A stretch of DNA of 20,289 nucleotides from a virus. The DNA is taken from positions 1 to 20,289 of IMG/VR virus record IMGVR_UViG_3300044957_000008, one strand, 5' to 3'. Within the stretch, counting starts at the first letter, position 1. Each line of letters starts with the position of its first letter. Below, piece by piece: positions 8,102-15,077 of the stretch. The position numbers and the translations under genes were made by a program. The notes below the pieces were generated by a model, which was not told the origin of the DNA, searched no databases, and saw nothing but the letters and a program-made list of their open reading frames with translations.

Positions 8102-8485
8102 TCAACCGACGCCAGCAGAACCGGACCAATTTTCTGATAGGTGCGATGAAGCAATTCCGGTTAGACCTGCAATTACCGAGGCGGTAAATTGAGTTCCGCC
8201 GAATTCTGCTGCTGGCGAAATGAAAACTGATGTAACCCTGTAATCTGCCGAGAATGATTCGGATCCTGATAAGACTAAAAAGTTTGTTCCGTTTAATCCG
8301 TTTTGGGAGAAAGCGACTTTCATGTATCCGTCGGAAGCAATGTTCTTAACAATAATAAATTTAGTTACCTGTGGAAATGAAATTTGTTGTGTTGTTGAGG
8401 CACTAATAAATGTTAAGTGAGGTTGGGTGCTTACTTGATAAGAACCAACATTGTTTAATCCAGCAGAATAGATAAAGTTTGACAT
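8102..8485 (-). CDS. Small beta-rich protein, possible head decoration
   Basis: A 127-residue protein rich in Ser, Thr, Gly and short hydrophobic strands (VTKFIIVKNI, TNFLVLSGS, VTSVFISPA, FTASVIAG), with no cysteine and few charges. Composition and strand pattern suggest a compact beta-sandwich like those of capsid decoration proteins. The start is well defined: ATG preceded by GGGAGG. It follows the C1q-like gene by 30 bases and is 22 bases ahead of the bS21 start. No family is recognised; the decoration role is inferred from composition, size and position among head genes. Confidence 0.83.
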   Translation of the reverse strand: MSNFIYSAGLNNVGSYQVSTQPHLTFISASTTQQISFPQVTKFIIVKNIASDGYMKVAFSQNGLNGTNFLVLSGSESFSADYRVTSVFISPAAEFGGTQFTASVIAGLTGIASSHLSENWSGSAGVG

Positions 8486-8515
8486 AGTTTTCCTCCCAGG
8501 TAATTAGTTTGATTT

Positions 8516-10015
8516 TTAGAAAAATCCGTTTCCTACTGTTCTTCCAGAAGTTGGAGATCCAAAAGAACCAGCAGAGAATCCGCCGGATCTGCTACCGAAA
8601 GAAGTTATTCTTGCAGTTCCTCCTCCACCACCGCCACCACCGCCGCCGCCGCCAACGGATCCAACTTTGAAAATAGTAAAAGTAGTTCCAGCTAAGACGC
8701 CCAAACCATTTGCACTAATTGCGTTATTAGCGGCACAAATAGAAACACTATCGTTTGCACTTAAAGAGTAAACTCCAACCAAAGTTGTTTCAAGCGGGTC
8801 TCCGCTTCCATCAACTCTACAGTTTGAAGTGTTTAGTGTGGTGCCGTCAGCACAAGAACTAGCGTTTTTTCTTAAACTAAAATTAACAGATTCTACATCA
8901 AAATTAGTGGCGGAAGAGCTAAGAATAAGATTGCTAGAAACAAAATAATATCCACTAGAACCGACTGTAAAAGTGCCATTAGCAGAATCGTATGTGATAG
9001 CATTTGCTGTTACTAACGGCGTAGCGCTTTTTAAAATTATAGCCGACGAACCAGAAGCAATATTGGGAGCGGCTGCGGTTGTTCTCACCGAAGCATAGTT
9101 TTCGTCATTTACTTCAAAAACAGAATAAGCCGAAGAAGATAACGCATAAAGAGTTGCAGTTGTAGGTAAAATAGTTGCTCTTGTGGTATTTGTGTCACTT
9201 AGCTGCTGTAAAATGCCAGCATTTACTTCATACGGATTGTTGCCAGTGGTTGTGCTACCAATCATCTGAGTAACGCTGCTGTGTATGCTAACATCGTTTT
9301 TATATGTTCTGTTTGTTAAACTTCGGTTTGATGAATCCGATTGGAATAAGTAGTAGTTTGCGGATAAGTAAAAAAGTTTTGTATTACCTGGGGAATCAAA
9401 TTTAAAATTATTATTTGCTCCTGTTACGGAAAAGTCAGAAGACTTTTGTAATGTGTAATGCGTGTTCAGAGTTCCGGTGACGAAAGGGTTGTGTTCTGCT
9501 GCTGTTGCTGTTGTTCCACCGATTCTTGTTGCTACTGCGTAAGAATCGCCAACTTTAATAACTGTCAGAGTTGTGCCTGTTTCGGCAAAAACATCAGTTG
9601 TAGCATTATTAGAAACCAGGGTAGCTGTTATTTTAGAACCTGGACCTATAGACCCAAAGTAGGTTGTTGTAACTTCCATACCATTTGTTCTTACGGCTCC
9701 CGACCCTGCCTCAAAATATGCCACAAATTGTGCGACAGTAGAGTTATCTAATTTAATTTTTACTGTTGGATTTCTGTCTGACGATGCAGATGTAGAGTCT
9801 ATAAAACAACTAAAAATTACAAAGTAGTTTCCACCGTCACCAATTGTGATTTCACCTGTGCTACTATCAAAAGTGTTTGCTCCGCTAGTGTCTGCAACAT
9901 AAGATATGTCTGGGGATGCGTGATTGTCGCTATCAAAGACATTTACATCAGTGTTTCCAATACCATTCGTATTGGACTTGTTAGTTATTGAGACGAACTT
10001 ATGCTCTATTGCCAT
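8516..10015 (-). CDS. Three-domain C1q/TNF-like surface protein with poly-Gly tail
   Basis: A 499-residue beta-rich protein with three tandem units of roughly 145-155 residues. Units 1 and 3 carry the C1q-like jelly-roll pattern of GxFTVGxxGYYFV (for example ITIGDGGNYFVIFS near 56-69 and FTVGSSGYYFVSS near 350-362). Each unit ends with a similar strand: TVIKVG, SVFEVN and TIFKVG. Unit 2 is more diverged. After unit 3 there is a run of 12 glycines and a 35-residue Gly/Ser/Phe-rich tail ending GNGFF. C1q-like domains trimerise and are common in phage fibres and head decorations, so a host- or surface-binding role is likely. The ribosome site is weak (GTGAG). Its place among head genes favours a head fibre or decoration over a tail fibre. 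Confidence 0.85.
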   Translation of the reverse strand: MAIEHKFVSITNKSNTNGIGNTDVNVFDSDNHASPDISYVADTSGANTFDSSTGEITIGDGGNYFVIFSCFIDSTSASSDRNPTVKIKLDNSTVAQFVAYFEAGSGAVRTNGMEVTTTYFGSIGPGSKITATLVSNNATTDVFAETGTTLTVIKVGDSYAVATRIGGTTATAAEHNPFVTGTLNTHYTLQKSSDFSVTGANNNFKFDSPGNTKLFYLSANYYLFQSDSSNRSLTNRTYKNDVSIHSSVTQMIGSTTTGNNPYEVNAGILQQLSDTNTTRATILPTTATLYALSSSAYSVFEVNDENYASVRTTAAAPNIASGSSAIILKSATPLVTANAITYDSANGTFTVGSSGYYFVSSNLILSSSATNFDVESVNFSLRKNASSCADGTTLNTSNCRVDGSGDPLETTLVGVYSLSANDSVSICAANNAISANGLGVLAGTTFTIFKVGSVGGGGGGGGGGGGTARITSFGSRSGGFSAGSFGSPTSGRTVGNGFF

Positions 10016-10023
10016 CTATTGTC

Positions 10024-10470
10024 TCACTTTGTTTTGCCTTTCACTAAGGCATTCCAAGCGTTACCGCCCATTGCAACAATACTAGAGATGTCTATACCGG
10101 GATCATTCGGAGAAGTTCCGGCTAATGGAGATCCCAATGCGCCCTCTGTAGGCTCGGAAGGTAAATCATTGTGACTGACACCTTCGAAAATGTCAACGCC
10201 TCTAAATGAGTCCTTGCCAATAGCATCCAATAACTCTTTCTTTTGTCTCTTGAGTTCTAGGAGCTTTTGTTCTTCTGAAGGGTCTCTAGCAACAGGTGCA
10301 GCAGAAACCGATTTCCTTGATTCTGTTACCATATTGCCACTCATACCCTTAGCAACCTCAGATACAACAGTAGAAAGAAGTCCCTCTTTTATAAGGACTT
10401 CTTGTACTGATTCTTTGACTAGTTCTTTTACCAAAGGTCGTAGTAACTTCTTTAGTTCTGCCGGATTCAC
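10024..10470 (-). CDS. Small probable prohead core/internal protein
   Basis: A 148-residue protein with a GTG start at 10470, one base after the preceding TAA and preceded by a GAGAGG ribosome site. An amphipathic Leu/Lys/Glu helix fills residues 3-29 and ends Ile27-Lys28-Glu29 before Gly30-Leu-Leu, again an I-x-E-G-L site suited to the prohead protease. A second helix with Leu/Lys/Glu heptads covers about 65-85 (EEQKLLELKRQKKELLDAIG). The C-terminal part is Gly/Ser/Pro-rich. It lies between the large internal head protein and the C1q-like protein. I infer a core or internal head component; no family match is claimed. Confidence 0.83.
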   Translation of the reverse strand: MNPAELKKLLRPLVKELVKESVQEVLIKEGLLSTVVSEVAKGMSGNMVTESRKSVSAAPVARDPSEEQKLLELKRQKKELLDAIGKDSFRGVDIFEGVSHNDLPSEPTEGALGSPLAGTSPNDPGIDISSIVAMGGNAWNALVKGKTK

Positions 10471-10471
10471 A

Positions 10472-12829
10472 TTAGCCTCTCAAGACTGTTTTGATACCGG
10501 CCAAAACTGACCAGCGATTTAGCTCAACAGTTTCGCGCATCACGACACCAGCATCTTCTAGGTAATCACCTAGGTAGTCACTGATGGTCTCCATAGCATC
10601 GCGGATAATCTCAGGATCGATTGGTTGTTCGCCATGAGCAGTATGTCCTGTTTCTAGGATGTCGCGAAGGTCAGAAATAAAGAACTTATCTGTTGCTAGT
10701 TCTTGAGCCTTTGGTTGATTCCTGAACTCTTTCTCGAAGTCAACTTTACCTTGCTTCATCTTTAGGTATAGTTGTTTACGTTGATCGGTTGTCATCTTGA
10801 AGAAATCAAACTTAGAACGTTCTTTTTGTGGATCTTCGGGAAGTCTCATTAGTAAGGCTTTTTCTTCTGGAGATAGAGCGGCGATAAACTCATCTGGATT
10901 ATCAAATAGTTGCTTACGGCTGAACCTTAGAGTCTTACCGGCTTTGACAACTGTAGTGTCTGAGCCAAACTCGATTACCATACGAGCAATCTTGCCTCTG
11001 TTGTCACCGGGACCGGCAACGTCACGATCCATTGCTGGACCGACTTTCTCTCTTGCATCTTGTGCTGCTTTAGCAGAACGAGTTGCACCACCGGCACGGG
11101 TTGTATCAGATTTCTTAGCCGGGACGGCATCAGGAGTCTTGCGAGGCTTCTCTTTCTTCTTCTTTTTCTTCTTTTTCTCAAGAAGATTCTCAAGATTTAG
11201 ACCTTCCTTGACTACGAAACCTTTGTTCTCAAGTTCTTGCTTGATACGGTTTGTAACGTCTTTGACGGCCCAATTTGGTAATCCCACATCGCCACCCATC
11301 AGCTTATCGACTAGATTCATGTCTTTTTTGCCTCTGCCAATAAACTTGTGTGGTCCCTTTCTGAAGATGTGGATTACTTCCCCATTACCACCAGACTTCT
11401 TTTCTTCTTCGCCTGCGCCGCCTTCAGCACCACTTTCGGCACCACTTTCAGCACTATCACTGGAGTCATCTTTGGTAATACCCGAATCTGGAAGGTCATC
11501 TAGCTTTTCCAAGATACCATTTAGTGCTGCAAGTCTAGACGAGCTAAGTCCTTTGACACGAAGAAGCTTGATTCCTAGTCCAGTCAAAGCTGCGGCTATA
11601 CCTAGCTTCACAAGTGCAGGACCACCGATAGCTAGCATGACACCTGTTCTTGTTACCTTCTTGACCAGTCTGTCTTCTAGGAAACTTTGCGACACATCCA
11701 CGAACTCAGTGGCCCATTCTTTTGCTATGACCTCACCTTCTTTTACACCAAGCATGTCATTTCCGCCAGAACCTACACCGATCATGTCGTTTCCAAAATG
11801 CTGCATAGCCAACTTTACTGCTTGACCAAAAGTGGCGTTTGCTGACGCGTTATCATGCATCCAGTTTAGAGCTTCTGCTAGTTTTCCAGAATGAAAAGCT
11901 ACCATTGCATCAAGATTCTCAACACTACCAAATTTACTAATGATAGTATCATAAACCTTACTAAATGGCTGGCCATAGTCAAATGCTTTATTCCCCAGAC
12001 CAGTTATGAATCCTAGGAGTTTGATTAGTCCCGCGCCCTTGGGGATTGCAACCTTCCTCGCGGCCTTCAAGACCCTAGTTGCTACTGGGTATGTCTCGCT
12101 AACTATCTCGGGGTCATTGATCCATTCTGTAAAGATGTTTTGTACGAAATCGCTTTGTGCTGCAAATCCTGCAAGGATAGCTGCTGCGCCACCTCTTGCC
12201 AACATTCCGGGTAGAAGATCGCTCTTCATTGACTTCATGACAGAAGTTTCTTTTGTACCAGACAATTGTGGTTGTTCTGCTTCTTCTTGTTCCCTTAGCA
12301 ACCTGAGTTTACGTCGAATACGCTTGTTGGTTTCGATGATCATTTTATGATGTTTCTTATGAACACCTTCAGTAAAGTGTTTGTAGCCATCATACAAATC
12401 ATAATCAATAAACTTTTGCATAATTGCACGAAGGTCTTTTATGATAATGTTAGCAACTTCAGCAGGCAGTTCGCCTTTTTCGACTGCGGCCTTTACGTTG
12501 GCATAGAAATCATAAATTCCACCCGCTTGTTGTAAAAATTCTTCTTTGTTTTCTTGATTGGGGAAGCCAGCAGCCTTTAGTTCCTTATACATGGTTCCAA
12601 GAGCTTTGCTAGATTCGGAATCCGCCTTAGCAAGAATAGCATCTACTTGAGCTTCAGCTTTCTTGGTACGCTCGCCACGACCCATAATACCGCCGCCCTT
12701 TTCCCAAGTGCCGATAAGACTAAATACTTTATTTTTGATCTTATCCCAGAGTCCTTCATCGATTCGACTTTCACGAAGATGTCTCTCGATTATTTCTTCT
12801 AGCACTTTTCTATCGACTTTATTATTCAT
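10472..12829 (-). CDS. Large probable internal head protein (785 aa)
   Basis: I do not recognise a family. The N-terminus (residues 1-25) is a charged helix ending Ile23-Asp24-Glu25 before Gly26-Leu-Trp, a good prohead-protease site. Then come a helical domain (to about 190); two hydrophobic Ala/Gly segments at about 210-222 and 398-418, which could insert in a membrane or pack as helices; an acidic Ser/Gly/Glu linker (about 455-485); and a run of eight lysines near 550 in a very basic linker. The C-terminal helical domain ends RWSVLAGIKTVLRG. The C-terminal LAGIK matches the scaffold C-terminus. The gene sits between protease and scaffold. I infer an internal, protease-processed head protein, possibly ejected with DNA. 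Coupled to the protease by ATGA. Confidence 0.88.
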   Translation of the reverse strand: MNNKVDRKVLEEIIERHLRESRIDEGLWDKIKNKVFSLIGTWEKGGGIMGRGERTKKAEAQVDAILAKADSESSKALGTMYKELKAAGFPNQENKEEFLQQAGGIYDFYANVKAAVEKGELPAEVANIIIKDLRAIMQKFIDYDLYDGYKHFTEGVHKKHHKMIIETNKRIRRKLRLLREQEEAEQPQLSGTKETSVMKSMKSDLLPGMLARGGAAAILAGFAAQSDFVQNIFTEWINDPEIVSETYPVATRVLKAARKVAIPKGAGLIKLLGFITGLGNKAFDYGQPFSKVYDTIISKFGSVENLDAMVAFHSGKLAEALNWMHDNASANATFGQAVKLAMQHFGNDMIGVGSGGNDMLGVKEGEVIAKEWATEFVDVSQSFLEDRLVKKVTRTGVMLAIGGPALVKLGIAAALTGLGIKLLRVKGLSSSRLAALNGILEKLDDLPDSGITKDDSSDSAESGAESGAEGGAGEEEKKSGGNGEVIHIFRKGPHKFIGRGKKDMNLVDKLMGGDVGLPNWAVKDVTNRIKQELENKGFVVKEGLNLENLLEKKKKKKKKEKPRKTPDAVPAKKSDTTRAGGATRSAKAAQDAREKVGPAMDRDVAGPGDNRGKIARMVIEFGSDTTVVKAGKTLRFSRKQLFDNPDEFIAALSPEEKALLMRLPEDPQKERSKFDFFKMTTDQRKQLYLKMKQGKVDFEKEFRNQPKAQELATDKFFISDLRDILETGHTAHGEQPIDPEIIRDAMETISDYLGDYLEDAGVVMRETVELNRWSVLAGIKTVLRG

Positions 12830-13434
12830 TTTTTGCTCCCCAATAAATCATCCAACATGAAATCAATAGTAAGTAGTTTATTTGTATTTCTTTTGCCTTC
12901 ATACACAACGTTATCCATGAAGGCTTTTGGTGTAGAAGGTTCTGATACAATGTCAAAACAAATAAGTTGGAAATCATCTTCTACGATTGTCTGTCCACCA
13001 CGATTAGACACAGAACCTAAACCGCGTGAAGAAATACCAATCTTGACACCATCATTGACCAAGGCTCTAAGAGTTTGACCAGATGGGGTAGAAAGAACCT
13101 TTACTTTACCCATAAGTGTTTTACCATCCCACCACATGTCCGTAACCATGTGTGAAGAGTTACGAAGATTGACAACAGAATCTTCTGGGTGATCTAGTTC
13201 ACCAACTGCGCGACGATCACGAACAACATCCATGTAACTATCTACTTCTCTCTTGAGAATAGGGAATGGGTATACACGACCGTTACCATTTAGTCTTTCT
13301 GCTTCGTGGCATTTGCCAACAAGATAAAGAGCCTTACCCTCTGACATCTGCTTTTTCTCAGATTCAGTGAGAACATCGAGACACATCCCATCGGGACAAA
13401 GTTCATAGAACTCTTTTAGTATTTGTTTTGCCAT
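12826..13434 (-). CDS. 21: Prohead core protease (gp21-like, S80 family)
   Basis: A 202-residue serine protease that matures the prohead by cutting scaffold, capsid and internal proteins after (L/I)-x-E. Family marks are clear: an N-terminal NGNGRVYP segment (50-56), the catalytic His82 in GELDHPE, a Ser135/Ser136 pair in GISSRGLGS (133-141), one of which is the nucleophile, and the C-terminal DIVSEPSTPKAFM block (161-173). Length is close to T4 gp21 (212). It is the first gene after a terminator and a putative promoter element. Its TGA overlaps the ATG of the 785-residue gene (ATGA), so protease and that probable substrate are coupled. Confidence 0.95.
   Translation of the reverse strand: MAKQILKEFYELCPDGMCLDVLTESEKKQMSEGKALYLVGKCHEAERLNGNGRVYPFPILKREVDSYMDVVRDRRAVGELDHPEDSVVNLRNSSHMVTDMWWDGKTLMGKVKVLSTPSGQTLRALVNDGVKIGISSRGLGSVSNRGGQTIVEDDFQLICFDIVSEPSTPKAFMDNVVYEGKRNTNKLLTIDFMLDDLLGSKK
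12868..12877 (-). promoter_or_regulatory. ACTAYTTAYT element inside protease 3' end
   Basis: Minus strand ACTACTTACT, identical to the element before the 444-residue neck gene. It lies within the protease coding sequence, 38 bases before the start of the 785-residue gene, so it could give that gene its own transcription start. Being within coding sequence, chance is harder to exclude. Confidence 0.38.
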
Positions 13435-13456
13435 TTTATACCTTTATGGTTATCAA

Positions 13457-13466
13457 GATAAATAGT
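13457..13466 (-). promoter_or_regulatory. ACTAYTTAYT element before protease gene
   Basis: Minus strand ACTATTTATC. It lies 13 bases downstream of the terminator and 22 bases before the ATG of the protease gene. It belongs to a set of near-identical elements in this window, and position suggests a late promoter or a transcript-start signal. The last base deviates from T only by Y-type variation. Confidence 0.5.
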
Positions 13467-13478
13467 TGTGTATTTGCC

Positions 13479-13514
13479 AAAAAAGAAAGCCACCCTGTTT
13501 AGCAGAGTGGCTTT
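13479..13514 (-). terminator. Rho-independent terminator after 194-residue gene / mini-ORF
   Basis: On the minus strand an 8-bp stem AAAGCCAC/GTGGCTTT, with an inner CTG/CAG extension, is followed by CTTTTTT. It ends the transcription unit that begins upstream of the terminase genes and lies just before the putative promoter motif of the protease gene. Confidence 0.85.
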
Positions 13515-13521
13515 ATCGAAT

Positions 13522-13536
13522 GCGGGCGCAACCCGC
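13522..13536 (-). other. GC-rich hairpin before terminator
   Basis: GCGGG and CCCGC pair around a 5-base loop, 8 bases upstream of the terminator stem on the transcribed strand and just after the mini-ORF stop. It lacks its own T-run. It may protect the 3' end of the transcript or help termination. Confidence 0.45.
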
Positions 13537-13541
13537 GTGAG

Positions 13542-13601
13542 TTAGCTACCGTTACAGCAGCGGCGAACTGGCTGAAGCATCCACTTAGCAGTCATGCACA
13601 T
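13542..13601 (-). CDS. Possible 19-residue basic mini-protein
   Basis: A 20-codon frame starting ATG at 13601 and ending TAA. Its ribosome site GGAGGTGA is excellent, with suitable spacing; the site overlaps the last codons and stop of the upstream 194-residue gene. The peptide would be MCMTAKWMLQPVRRCCNGS, with three cysteines and a basic middle. It is followed by a short GC-rich hairpin and a rho-independent terminator, so it would be the last frame of that transcription unit. The strong ribosome site is the main support; it could be chance because RRR-stop codons (AGA AGG AGG TGA) themselves create an SD-like string. Confidence 0.4.
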   Translation of the reverse strand: MCMTAKWMLQPVRRCCNGS

Positions 13602-13604
13602 AAC

Positions 13605-14189
13605 TCACCTCCTTCTTTTGGATTCTTGTGTAATACGACGGACGATTGATTCTGCGATTCTAGACGCGGAACGATTTAGTGATTCGGCTGTTCCGACAGG
13701 AGAGCCAGAGGCACTATACGCGCCGCCGCGACCACCGATACCACCGGCTGTTGGTTGTATCATTCCTCTATCTCCACCGGAGAAAGCTTTCATAGATTGC
13801 TCAGGAGTTTTCTGACTCTTTACCATTTCTCCGTAATCGCTCAAATCGATACCGGCTGCTCTAGCTAAAGTTTCGATTACGCCAAGCGCGATTTGTTTCG
13901 ACTGTTCAGATGATCCAAGAGTCTTAAATGTAGATTCGTACTTAGAACTTAGAGTTCTTGCAGTGCTAACGGCACTTTCCAGATTGGCTTTTGCAGCACC
14001 AGAAGCGGCGGCGGCGCGAACATCGCCTGCGGCTTTACCAACAGCAGAACCTACTGTCTTTGCTGCTCCTCCCAATGCTCCTGCGGCACCTTTGATGGCT
14101 CCACCAACCGCGCCGAATAATCCTTCTTCAATAGCAGCTTGTACTTCTTCGGCAACGATTGCCTTTAGTTGAGCTTCAGTGAGTTTCAT
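13605..14189 (-). CDS. Probable internal or prohead-targeted protein, Ala/Gly-rich
   Basis: A 194-residue protein. The first 22 residues form an amphipathic helix starting MKLTEAQLKAIVAEE, ending at Ile20-Glu21-Glu22 before Gly23-Leu-Phe. The I-x-E pattern is the preferred cleavage site of T4-type prohead proteases, and a short N-terminal helix of this kind resembles the capsid-targeting peptides of T4 internal proteins. After it comes an Ala/Gly-rich stretch (about 23-65) with a repeat-like appearance, a helical middle, a Gly/Ser-rich loop near 145-165 and a basic C-terminus ending SKRRR. It is coupled to the membrane-protein gene by TAATG. I infer a processed internal head protein; there is no direct family match. 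Confidence 0.85.
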   Translation of the reverse strand: MKLTEAQLKAIVAEEVQAAIEEGLFGAVGGAIKGAAGALGGAAKTVGSAVGKAAGDVRAAAASGAAKANLESAVSTARTLSSKYESTFKTLGSSEQSKQIALGVIETLARAAGIDLSDYGEMVKSQKTPEQSMKAFSGGDRGMIQPTAGGIGGRGGAYSASGSPVGTAESLNRSASRIAESIVRRITQESKRRR

Positions 14190-14521
14190 TATTTATCCCC
14201 TTTATTATCAATAGATTTATGAGTAAACCGTAAACCTTCGTCGTTTACTAACATACTAAGTAGGTATGAAGTTCCCGCTGAAGTCCAGCCACAAATCAAA
14301 AAGTTTGCAACTGACTGGTCAAAACTAAATAGTTCGGTATACGGAGAAAGTAAAAACAAAAACCATCCCGCATGGAATCCGAAACACAGTGGACAATGGA
14401 ATAGCTTACCAAATCCACCTAACCATTCTTTTGATGGTCTTACCCAATTAAAAATAGAAGCAAAAACAACAAGGTAAGTAAGCCCATAAGAGCAGAGAAT
14501 GAACCAAGCAAGCTGTAGCAT
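14189..14521 (-). CDS. Small integral membrane protein, DUF1360-like
   Basis: A 110-residue hydrophobic protein. The start chosen is the ATG at 14521, preceded by a strong GGAGG ribosome site 6 bases upstream; an upstream in-frame ATG at 14626 lies inside the preceding gene and adds a non-hydrophobic segment, so it is unlikely. Three membrane segments are visible at about residues 2-24, 48-62 and 72-92. The signature CPLCFGFHAGW (residues 43-53) resembles the Cys-x-x-Cys-x-G-x-x-x-G pattern of DUF1360 membrane proteins, which occur in phages and bacteria and have no established function as far as I know. It sits within the head genes and overlaps the next gene by one base (TAATG). A role at the host membrane late in infection is possible but unproven. 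Confidence 0.8.
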   Translation of the reverse strand: MLQLAWFILCSYGLTYLVVFASIFNWVRPSKEWLGGFGKLFHCPLCFGFHAGWFLFLLSPYTELFSFDQSVANFLICGWTSAGTSYLLSMLVNDEGLRFTHKSIDNKGDK

Positions 14522-14531
14522 TTTTCCTCCA

Positions 14532-15077
14532 TTAGTATGTGAATGATTGCCAGTAGTAGGCATTGCCGTATGTGAACGGAGATCCACCAACAGTACCCTT
14601 CTTGGAAGCTTGCGGAACTTCCCCAAGATTAGTTGATTCTTTATCTGTTGGATCTGTAAAACGATCAGTCATCATTTCGTCGTAATCTTCCACAAACTCA
14701 AAGTATGGCTTTTCGTCTTCGATAAAACGATGAATGTTTAGAATCAAAAGCTTGATAACGTCAAACTTCTCTGATGGGAAAAACTTGGCTTCGATTGAGT
14801 CGTAAACGTTTCCACCTTGGATTGAGTCGGGTGCTACAAGTCCTCTTTTAGATAGATAATGGAACAACCTATTTTGTGCGCCATAAACGTAATCGCTCAT
14901 TACATCTTTAGCATAAGCGATTACTTTTGAGGCTTTTGGCTGAATAACAATGTAGATGTCGGCATGATCAAAAATCATAACATCGTCATTCAGAGTCTTA
15001 GAGATCTTTAGATTGACGATTTCTTTTGGTTCGATTTTTTGAGGCTGAGCCGAGCCGATTCTAATCGTTATTGCCAT
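14532..15077 (-). CDS. Hypothetical protein of the head gene cluster
   Basis: A 181-residue protein with a mixed alpha/beta appearance. The first 60 residues hold short beta-like segments (ADIYIVIQP), followed by helices around YAKDVMSDYVYGAQNRLFHYL, and an aromatic- and glycine-rich C-terminus (GNAYYWQSFTY). It is acidic in its last third. I do not recognise the family. It overlaps the preceding gene by 17 bases and is followed 10 bases later by the membrane-protein gene, whose ribosome site lies in the short gap. Its place between the portal and the prohead protease suggests a virion or assembly role, which is inference only. Confidence 0.82.
   Translation of the reverse strand: MAITIRIGSAQPQKIEPKEIVNLKISKTLNDDVMIFDHADIYIVIQPKASKVIAYAKDVMSDYVYGAQNRLFHYLSKRGLVAPDSIQGGNVYDSIEAKFFPSEKFDVIKLLILNIHRFIEDEKPYFEFVEDYDEMMTDRFTDPTDKESTNLGEVPQASKKGTVGGSPFTYGNAYYWQSFTY

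Noticed and set aside
9345-9354. Another ACTAYTTAYT match
   Set aside because: It lies deep within the C1q-like coding sequence, encodes Tyr-Tyr-Leu and is far from any start codon, so it is probably chance. It shows that the element also occurs at background level.
11150-11185. Long CTT/TTC-type repeat as a slippage or regulatory repeat
   Set aside because: It is the codon run for the lysine-rich linker of the 785-residue protein; the frame continues normally on both sides.
10797-11825. 342-residue frame on the plus strand
   Set aside because: Antisense shadow of the 785-residue gene; its Ser/Pro/Phe-rich composition is the reverse reading of Lys/Glu/Gly-rich codons, and no ribosome site or neighbour supports it.
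14522-14626. Upstream start for the membrane protein gene
   Set aside because: It lies inside the preceding gene; the internal ATG at 14521 has GGAGG and begins the hydrophobic segment.
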